From Cercospora beticola (Eukaryota > Ascomycota > Dothideomycetes > Mycosphaerellales > Mycosphaerellaceae): DNA of 64,000 bases. Shown here piece by piece: positions 56,729 to 64,000 of this stretch; position 1 is the stretch's first letter, and each line of letters starts with the position of its first letter. The stretch covers positions 4,278,001 through 4,342,000 of the forward strand of contig NC_088936.1 in NCBI RefSeq assembly GCF_033473495.1, given 5' to 3'. A program made the translations under genes and the position numbers. Under the pieces are notes generated by a model that was given only the letters and a program-made list of their open reading frames with translations, did no database searches and was not told the DNA's origin.

Positions 56729-58233
56729 GGTCGGCGTTATGTTTGAACGTGATGTGGAAAAAATTAAATGAATGTGTTTTGGTAAGACAAGCTTGGGTTG
56801 TTGCGCGAAATTACTGCAAGATGGAAACAGAGAATATTTCATTTGTGTTGCGAGATCTTACTCCTTTGCGCAGGGTACAGGTGGTACTTATTTCCTGGCA
56901 GCGCCGCCACGGATCTGCAACCCTGGATCTACCAGCCACGTGCGCGTCCACGGCTCAAACGCTTGGGGCGTTTCATCTTCTGTCTGGAGCAGAACTTTGA
57001 AGCATACGCCACACTCTACACCGCCAGGTACTCACAAACTTGGGCATCTTCTACCATATTTGCTTATACCACTGCTGTTATTAAATCTTGCGTTGCCACA
57101 TGCTTTGTCTTGTGTGTGATATTGGCACTCGTTACTTCATGTTCGGGTATCAAGGTCTGACAGTTCCGGCCACCAGCCATGCATTATTACGGGGCTATAA
57201 ACGGCGTGCTAAAAAAGGTGCGGCTCTCACTGTCGTCTGTCAGAAGCTACTGCACACGCCCCAACGGCAACGGAACTGCCAAGATAGTGCGAAAACCTGG
57301 TTCAACCCTGCATGATTCCAGTATCTCGGTCGTGGAAATGGCAGTGTTGCTCGAACGCCCAGAGTCAAGCCGTGTGGGCTTGAACCGACAGTTACAGTTC
57401 CAATATGTGCGATCTCATATCGCCATATCGAATGAAGTTGGTTCTGAGACGTTCCAGACACAGTAACCATTTCTGCATCTTGTGTGTAGTAGTCCCAAAT
57501 GGAGACCGGCTGAGCATATGGGCATGCAAACATCGGATCATCTCGCCGGACCTCATTCGCCATGACTGGCCAAATATTGATGCTGAGTAGTATGGTCGTT
57601 GCCAGGACGAAGGCGTCGGAGGCAGACTCTGCTACCGGTAATGATGGTCGCGACTGCAGAAGTATACGACGGACGCCGAGTCATGCCTTCGGGACCCGAA
57701 TCGATCACTTCCGTTTTCGGCACTACTCCTTTACAAAAGCCCAATCAGGCGAGTGCGTCCTCGCCCAACCTGCGGTCTTCACGGATGTTCTCTCGGCACG
57801 CCTGGACAAATGCAGGGAGCTGTGTGATTGCCGTTGCCACGACAGCTGCAACACCGGTGGCTGTCACTTTTCTTGACATGTTCGTTCAGACTGACTGCAG
57901 GCTCCTGAAGGTTGAGACGGGAAGGCGCGGCTCCAGCTGCCTTCGTGGCCAGGCGGCGTAATTGAAGGACTGCGAATACCGAAGACCACGTAACCCGTCC
58001 TTCTGCTCTAAACTATTGGCAAGCTGCGACGTCGCTCTGTTCTACCTCCGTCCGGCAATGAGCAGCTTCGGCACGACACTTCGCCTTTGCGAACGCTACG
58101 GCGCTCATGCCATAGCCTTGTGCCAATTCCAACGACTCGATATCTATGGCCCACCATGAATCGGCAATGGCTCCTCCCAGTTGATGCTTGACTGCCTCTC
58201 CGCATATGCTCGTTGGATCCTCATGTTTCTGTC
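56729..58233. other. 1.5 kb without a confident gene
   Basis: A minus frame covering about 57240-57660 encodes a hydrophobic run (AFVLATTILLSINIWPV) followed by a 107-residue stretch with aromatic residues. A 44-codon frame starts at 57876 (MSRKVTATGV). They may be exons of one small secreted-protein gene, but no splice pair joins them convincingly. Confidence 0.35.
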
Positions 58234-59284
58234 TCAAACAATAAGGGATTCGGCGATGACCTCCGGGAACAGCTTTCTCAAGTCTCTGCGACTCCCGATG
58301 TTGAGCACTCCGTAGGTTTGTGCGGCCAAGTCACCCTCTTCGAGAGATGACACATATGTCAGAGCTGCTTCCAGCTTCTCGCCCTTCTCGAAGTAGGCCT
58401 CTTCGAGAAGGATGTTTCGATCATTTGCAACGCAAAGACCATAGACCAGGTCCACGATGTGGTCGTGTTGGTTGTCGCGGCTCTTGTCATAATAACCTCT
58501 CAGCTTCTCGATGTCGCAGTTCTTCGCAGCATCAAACCTGAAATTGTAAAAAGCGTCGGCAAGCTTGCGCAGAGGCGCGAGAGCTTGGTAGAAGCAATCT
58601 CTCGCAGCCTTTTTGAGCGCGGCGCGGTCCTGCCTGATGTTGGTATAGGTCCTGTCGACATTTTCACCCATCAATTCGCGAATGTCCTCTTCGTCCTCGC
58701 CGTAACCGCGACGATTGATCAAAGCCGAGTGTATCGCTGTGCCAACGACTCCGAGCGCGATCTCCGCCTTCTCAAATTCTTGGGCGAACTTGAGCAGCAC
58801 CATATTCTGCAAGGCGGTCACAGCCTCTCTGGTGGCTTCTGGAGCAGTGCTGGCTTTCGAGTTATGGAGCACTGCCCGGAAGGACGGGAGGCTCATCTGG
58901 CTGGCGGCTCTCCTCGGGGTGTTCGGCCACCTCCAATGTGTCAGCGCAAGCTCATGTCTGTCAGTCCAGCAGGAGGACTTACTGTTCCTCGTTCAGAGTC
59001 TCGAGGAGCTTCCCATGCCGCTTGAACATAATTGCGTGAAGGCTGCAGATGTCCGCTTCCAATTTCTCGAGAGCGAGACATTCTGCATTGAACGTCTTAA
59101 CCTCCTCGAACACTGCCTTCTTCTTCTCTTCCCTTTGTGACCGTTAGTACAGCAACTCGAAGTGACGACTGCCGAATACGCACTCTGTGTTGACACCGCG
59201 GCGTCGCTTCCCCTTCATCAAACTCGGCGGGCGAATTGCGCTTTCGCTTCCGTCTGAATCATGGGTGATGTTTGGCGGGTTCAT
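58234..59284 (-). CDS. hypothetical helical protein, 305 residues
   Basis: Exons 59184-59284, 58983-59132 and 58234-58900; phases 2 and 2 close. N-terminus MNPPNITHDSDGSESAIRPP then a basic KGKRRRG stretch, possibly nuclear-localising. Exon 2 is a coiled coil (EEEKKKAVFEEVKTFNAEC, LEKLEADICSLHAIMFKRHG). The remainder is helical with FAQEFEKAEIALGVVGTAIH and FYQALAPLRKLADAFYNFR. No catalytic motif or membrane span. I do not recognise a family. The acceptor of intron 2 is the first of two tandem CCAG sites, which is what keeps the frame. Confidence 0.65.
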
Positions 59285-59698
59285 GATGGGCAACCTCGCG
59301 ATTCAGATCGGCTTGTCGATGTTGTTGCGTTTGTTCTGCAGAAACATTGGTCTGCAGGCGCTAACGCCAAGGCATCAATGCACAAACAACCCGTGCACGA
59401 TTCGCTCAAGTGAAGCTTCACCTCAACAGTCACATGCACTTCCTTCCTTCGATAGAATGCAGTCGTACACCCACACTGCACTCCACTCATAGTTGTGACG
59501 GGAAGGGGTAGCTATGCACATGCCAACCCTGTCTCCATTCCAGACTGCACCTTCCGAAGCCGAGCGATTTCGTGGAAGGAACAGCGGAGGTAGGTGCTTC
59601 TGCTCTGCAGAACGTCGCACCTGCACCTACCGCATTTCCAAGAATCTCGACGTCACTCGGGGAGCGTCTGGAAGGAGACAGTGCCAACCCACAGACCG
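59285..59698. other. intergenic
   Basis: 414 bases between the start of the helical protein gene and the stop of the CmcJ-like gene. Nothing recognised. Confidence 0.45.
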
Positions 59699-60808
59699 CT
59701 ACCAGAACGCCATACACTTCACCTCAATACTCTCTCTAGCCTCACCATACCCAGCCTCTCCCAAATCCGGACTTCCATGCAAACAGCCAACTTCCTGATT
59801 CGCACCTTTACCCAAGCCAGCCGTATTGAACATCGTAACAAACAATACCTCATCACGCTGCATTTCCGAGATGTACCAGAATTGCAATCCCTTATCCTCA
59901 CTTCCTATTTTGCTCAACGCCTCCGGCTTCACTTTCAACATAGCGAGCTCCTTCTTCCAATCACCTTTGTACCCCGGAACGCGATTCTCGTACGGCCAGA
60001 GGACGAAATCATCGTTCTTCTGGACTTCACTCCAAGGGATCAAAGCGAGCGGATCTCGAGTGACTGGTTTTAGGGGTCGCCAGATAGAATAAAAAGCATA
60101 TCTTGGTCCCAACTTCACATTCTCATGATCGTTGTACAGGTTCTCGAATTCTGTTTGATCTCCTCGCTCCGTACTACTCAAGCCAAATTTCTCCTCGACC
60201 TCCTCCTCCGCTTTCAGAACACCATACCGTTCTGCAGCATCAGTGAGTTCTTTCTGCCAAAATCGCAGACTCTGTCGTCCGCCCATGGCCGTGGAGTCAC
60301 AATGTGGAAGGCGTATCGGCTGTAAAGGAGCTACTTTATGCCAGCTTTCATTCTTCTGCATCCCTTTTTCTTCTTCCTTCGTCCAGGGAGCTTTCTTGAA
60401 GGGGATGTAGTCTTTGACGTTTTCGGGCGGGACTCCGCTACGGACGGCACTGTTCATGACGATGACTTCTTTGCAGCCTACGACGTCCTTTACTAGGGAG
60501 GCGATTTCCGGGTAGTAGCTTTCCTGTACGGAACAGGTATCTGAGATGTTGCCGGTGTTGAGGAAAGAGGAGTTGTGTTTGACTGCTGTGAAGCCGTGGG
60601 TGTTGAGGAAAGCTCGTTCTGGTGTGTAGTCTCCTCCGGAAAGTGTTTGAAAAACTTGGGATCGGAAATCTTTCAATGGGAAGGCAAGTGGGGTGGTCGC
60701 TTTAGGCATTGGCGGCACCATGTATGGCCTCATCGAAGGGTCGAGCGGTATTTCATCGTCGAGAATCGGCACTGTGAACGTCCCATGGATAGTTTCTGTC
60801 GAGACCAT
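59699..60808 (-). CDS. CmcJ/AsaB/GA4-desaturase-family oxidoreductase
   Basis: Single exon, 369 residues. The ATG at 60808 is used because the codon at 60835 is TTG. This fungal family (named from bacterial CmcJ, Aspergillus AsaB and the Fusarium gibberellin desaturase) has 2-oxoglutarate-dioxygenase-like members. Marks: ERAFLNTHGFTAVKH, ESYYPEIASLVKDVVGCKEV, HCDSTAMGG, FYSIWRPLKPVTRDPLALI and the ending MFNTAGLGKGANQEVGCLHG with ARESIEVKCMAFW. Substrate is unknown. Its neighbours are a methyltransferase and an aldo-keto reductase on the same strand. Confidence 0.85.
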   Translation of the reverse strand: MVSTETIHGTFTVPILDDEIPLDPSMRPYMVPPMPKATTPLAFPLKDFRSQVFQTLSGGDYTPERAFLNTHGFTAVKHNSSFLNTGNISDTCSVQESYYPEIASLVKDVVGCKEVIVMNSAVRSGVPPENVKDYIPFKKAPWTKEEEKGMQKNESWHKVAPLQPIRLPHCDSTAMGGRQSLRFWQKELTDAAERYGVLKAEEEVEEKFGLSSTERGDQTEFENLYNDHENVKLGPRYAFYSIWRPLKPVTRDPLALIPWSEVQKNDDFVLWPYENRVPGYKGDWKKELAMLKVKPEALSKIGSEDKGLQFWYISEMQRDEVLFVTMFNTAGLGKGANQEVGCLHGSPDLGEAGYGEARESIEVKCMAFW

Positions 60809-60867
60809 GATTATTAGCGCTTCAGTGACGTCCAACGACTGTAAAAGAGGGAAAGTCTGCCTGCAGA

Positions 60868-60878
60868 TTTATATATAT
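60868..60878 (-). promoter_or_regulatory. TATA box of the CmcJ-like gene
   Basis: ATATATATAAA on the minus strand, 60-70 bases before the ATG at 60808. Confidence 0.6.
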
Positions 60879-61081
60879 TGGCGCGGTTGATTGCGAAGGA
60901 TGCGCCGCGTGGCATGCCGATCCTCGACTACCTGCAAGCTTTATGCAAACAAAGCTTCTTCCTCCGCTTCTTCACACGGCTAATGTGGTATATAGGGCAC
61001 AAGTCTTCCCGTGCCAGTACGACAGCTCAGAAACAAGCTACGCTAAGTGATCCGCAGAGTTGTCTCGGCAGAGTCAATTTC

Positions 61082-61777
61082 TCAGCTCCTTCGCAACACC
61101 ACCATCCTCCCACCTTTACTCTGGCCTTCTATGATTCCAAACTCATCCGTACCTCGAACTTCGACCAAGCCAGCACTTTGTAGATTCTCCACTTCAGCTT
61201 CATATCCACCCGACTCCCAGATCTCATCATGCACAGTCGCCACAACCAAACCGCCTGCCGGCTTCACCACTCTCACGAATTCGCCCAACACCTTCGGCCC
61301 TACATGGCCCTTCGTGAGAGTTCCAACACACATAACGATATCATACGTCCCATCCACAATCAGCAAAGGCTCATTCAGATCAGCAGTCGAGAGCTTCCGG
61401 TAAAAATCCTTGTCCCTCGCAACATCCAGCATTCCAGGTGTGAGATCCACGCCATCGACGACAAAACTTTGTCCAGTGAGTTGAGTAGAAGGGATTAGGC
61501 ATTCGGCAACCATGCCCGTCCCGCATCCAGCGTCGAGGACCGCCAGTGCTGGTTTCTCCAATTGGTCCGAGGTTGCGGCAGAGGGAAGATGCCGAAGTAG
61601 TGCTTCTACTGCTCGGAGAGGAGAAGCATATGCGCCATCGGCGAGGTCTCGATCGTATGAAGCTGCCCATTCGGAGTATAGGTCGTGAGCGGCTGATGTG
61701 GAATCCAGTGCATAGGCCCGATTGAGGAATTCGCCTTTGGCGCCTGTCATTGAGTGGGTGAGATCTTGGTGTGACAT
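61082..61777 (-). CDS. SAM-dependent class I methyltransferase
   Basis: Single exon, 231 residues. SAM-binding motif I is LAVLDAGCGTGMVAECL; motif II DGVDLTPGMLDVARDKD; then YDIVMCVGTLTKGHV and LGEFVRVVKPAGGLVVATVH. N-terminal AAHDLYSEWAASYDRDL resembles the Williams-Beuren-27-like and UbiE/COQ5-like small-molecule methyltransferases. Substrate is unknown. Lies 304 bases downstream of nothing on its own strand; the CmcJ-like promoter is between it and the next gene. Confidence 0.85.
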   Translation of the reverse strand: MSHQDLTHSMTGAKGEFLNRAYALDSTSAAHDLYSEWAASYDRDLADGAYASPLRAVEALLRHLPSAATSDQLEKPALAVLDAGCGTGMVAECLIPSTQLTGQSFVVDGVDLTPGMLDVARDKDFYRKLSTADLNEPLLIVDGTYDIVMCVGTLTKGHVGPKVLGEFVRVVKPAGGLVVATVHDEIWESGGYEAEVENLQSAGLVEVRGTDEFGIIEGQSKGGRMVVLRRS

Positions 61778-62161
61778 GACTGTGGTTCGTTGTATTTATC
61801 TGCTTCCTGGAATCCCTGGGAGAGCTTGAGTGAGGGCTTCTTCAGTTTGGGAATTGGAGCTTGTGAGTATGAAGTATGTGTATGTTTTGTGAAGCCCTGA
61901 TACCGAAAGTCAAAGCAAGCCACAGCAATGACCCCGCAACGTCATTCATATGAACGCTTGGCATGCATTAGTCTTAACAGTTCGTCACTTCCGGCCATAC
62001 AGTGTGAGCAATTCGTTCGGCTCTGCGATTAAGAAGCGTTGCGCATGCGATCCTTTCGTCAACGAAGCAAGCACCCGGTCAAGCATAATTTCAGTTTTTG
62101 GATTGACCGTCTAACACCTAGTACAAATAGCATAATGCTAGACTAACGCAAGAGCCATTGC
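61778..62161. other. intergenic
   Basis: 384 bases between the methyltransferase start and the reductase stop. No gene seen. Confidence 0.45.
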
Positions 62162-63457
62162 CTAGTGGCCCACCATCATTTGTGCTTTCTCATTATATCT
62201 ATTGCCCACAGGCTTTGCTCTATTAACAATAGCCCGCATCTCATCCTTCTCCTCCTGCGTTAATTCAATACCACGAGAACTCCAGTTCTCCTCCAACCTG
62301 CTAGCCTTTGTCGTTCCTGCAATCGGAATCATGCCCTGCGCAATAACCCAAGCAAGAGCAATCTGAGGTAATGTGCAACCTTTCCGATCGGCAAGTTTCT
62401 TAATTTCTTCGACGATAGCCTTATTCTTATAGAAATTTTCTCCCTGGAATTTCGGAACTAATGAAAAGATTAGCGAAGCTGCGACGAACGATGATGGATT
62501 GCAAATCTGACATACCGGTGCGACGGAAATCGTCCTGGGCGAAATCGTCAGGAGATTTGTAGGGAAAATCATCGACGAGCCACCCATGTCCGAGGGGACT
62601 GTAAGCGACGTAGGCGATGCCTAGCTCTCTGGCAGTGTCGATCAAGCCATCAGTCTCGTGGAGAGTTTCAAATGCCGAGTATTCTGCTTGCACGGCGTCG
62701 ATCCTGGCAACTAGTTTCTCTCGTCAGCGAAAAAGCTCCTAGCTATATGCTCGGTGTATATGTATACGTACTCGAATGCGCTTTACGAAGAGTCGCCGCC
62801 GAGCATTCTGAAAGGCCAATGTATTTCGTCTTGCCCGCTTCCCTGATCGCATTCAGCACAGTGATGGATTCTTGGAGAGGGGTTTCTGTATTACGAAGTG
62901 AGCAAAAGCATGGCATGCAGTTAGATAGCGGAATGACACGTACTAGGATCGATTCTGTGCAAGTAATACAGATCAGGCGTGAACCCGAGCCGTTCGATCG
63001 TGCCTTCGATGTATGTTTTGATGTGATGAGCAGAGTTAGTGACTGCCCCGTCCTCGAAACAGGCGAATCCACATTTTGAAGCGACTAACGGTTTGGATGC
63101 AATTAGCTCGCAGTTTTGCCTTGGCACTTTTCTCAATCAACTTACTAAAGACTTGATCACGGACGTTGTGTTTTCTGATGAACTCTCCCAAAAGCTTTTC
63201 GTTGATTCCAGCTTGATAAACAACCTACCACTCGATCGTCAGCTGTTTGTTTGCGCGGATCTCTCAATAGAGGCACAGAGTATGACAATGTGACTTACAG
63301 CCGTGTCCCAGAAAGTACAGCCCAGCTCGATGGCTTTGAGCAGTACTGGTTCAGCCTCTTCGAGGCTCAGATTGCTGCCCAGTCCAAAGCTCAATCCCAT
63401 GGCGCCGAACCCCGGGATTGGAACTTGACGATCCGCGAAAGTTTGAGTTTTCGTCAT
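62162..63457 (-). CDS. aldo-keto reductase (AKR, YakC/AKR13-like)
   Basis: Six exons: 63299-63457, 63146-63224, 62944-63084, 62772-62885, 62516-62710 and 62162-62457, 327 residues; all phases close. The TIM-barrel start is [15 protein letters not shown]. Catalytic-tetrad residues appear in [13 protein letters not shown] (Asp, Tyr), FIASKCGF (Lys) and [11 protein letters not shown] (His). NADPH site: [13 protein letters not shown] and [36 protein letters not shown] is typical of the fungal YakC/AKR13 group. Probable NADPH-dependent carbonyl reductase; substrate unknown. Confidence 0.9.
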
Positions 63458-64000
63458 ATTTTCTTCGCGTCAGACAATTGAATTTCTGGTCGAAGGTCAA
63501 AAAGTCATAGAACTATCAAATAGCACAACAAGCCAGAGATGCTGTGAAGGAGATGGGCGCACGCGTTTATATGTGCGACCATATTCGACCCCAATGGCTG
63601 GGCTGGTGACGTCGGTCGTTCGAAGCGGGCGCGGACGCGGACGCTATGGCAGAAGGACATAGACACGGACTTAACGCGAACACATCGAGAAGGAGAGCAG
63701 CAAACGCCATTCTGATATTCTCACTTGGCGAATGAGTGGACAGACCTTTTCTCACTCTTCCAGATGGCTCATGCACACGTGCCAATGCCGGCACGGACCA
63801 ACGCGGCCGCTCAGGATCCCGATCCCACCATGATGGATCTGCAAACTCCGATAAAGCCATGCCTGGACAACTTCGGATGCGGTCCTAGATGCCAAAGTCC
63901 GAATGAGAGAAGGCGATGAACAAGAGTACGCGACAGTGCAGTTCCCTTGGTTGTCATTCGAAACGTTGAGATATCTAGCCCGGGAATTTCTCGCCCGAGA
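63458..64000. other. AKR promoter and right window edge
   Basis: Contains a TATA-like CATATAAA (minus strand, 63566-63573), about 110 bases before the AKR ATG. A 97-codon minus frame at 63567-63860 has no domain. No gene is supported up to the edge. Confidence 0.45.

Noticed and set aside
57562..57961. Overlapping plus frames of 104 and 120 codons
   Set aside because: Complementary to possible minus-strand exons; no domain on the plus strand.

Overview
This window is nuclear DNA from a filamentous ascomycete. Genes are short and close together on both strands. Most carry one to seven introns of roughly 45-80 bases with GT...AG ends. The products are typical ascomycete families: Erg25, Nca2, Hgh1, a GRIP golgin, fungal IDO and CmcJ/AsaB-like proteins. 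An eight-cysteine chitin-binding protein resembling the Avr4 effectors points to Dothideomycetes, probably Mycosphaerellales; that placement is inference. No rRNA, tRNA or CRISPR array was seen.

Layout. 1-7.6 kb: truncated ERG2 (C-8 sterol isomerase), a divergent SRPK-like kinase, a disordered coiled-coil protein, DAP1 and HGH1. 7.9-16.5 kb: a large GRIP golgin and a canonical SRPK with a split kinase domain. 17.6-23.7 kb: ERG25, NCA2 and a Sec4-type Rab. 24.3-28.1 kb: an Avr4-like secreted protein, a possible hotdog protein and a GPI-type surface protein. 30.3-35.0 kb: mitochondrial glycine decarboxylase P protein (GCV2), convergent with YIP1. 35.9-39.4 kb: a large glycosylated membrane protein, then a MITE-like element with a RIP-like composition. 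40.0-49.5 kb: an amino-acid permease convergent with a secreted M28 aminopeptidase, an unknown 458-residue protein, a secreted GH43 and a J-like protein. 50.1-55.5 kb: a 2EXR/F-box-like protein, a cysteine-free secreted protein, indoleamine 2,3-dioxygenase and trimethyllysine dioxygenase (eight or more exons, one of 18 bases). 56.4-63.5 kb: small unknown proteins, then a same-strand trio of CmcJ/AsaB-like oxidoreductase, SAM methyltransferase and aldo-keto reductase.

How they fit together. ERG2, ERG25 and DAP1 all serve ergosterol synthesis and lie within the first 19 kb. Sec4, Yip1, the golgin and the Golgi/secretory theme recur. Secreted or surface proteins (Avr4-like, GPI protein, M28 peptidase, GH43, Cys-free protein) are spread from 24 to 52 kb. 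IDO (tryptophan to kynurenine) and TMLH (carnitine synthesis) are tandem neighbours. The final trio could be a small metabolic cluster, but contains no backbone synthase. Exon borders were placed by eye from GT/AG sites, reading frame and family similarity; no search was run.
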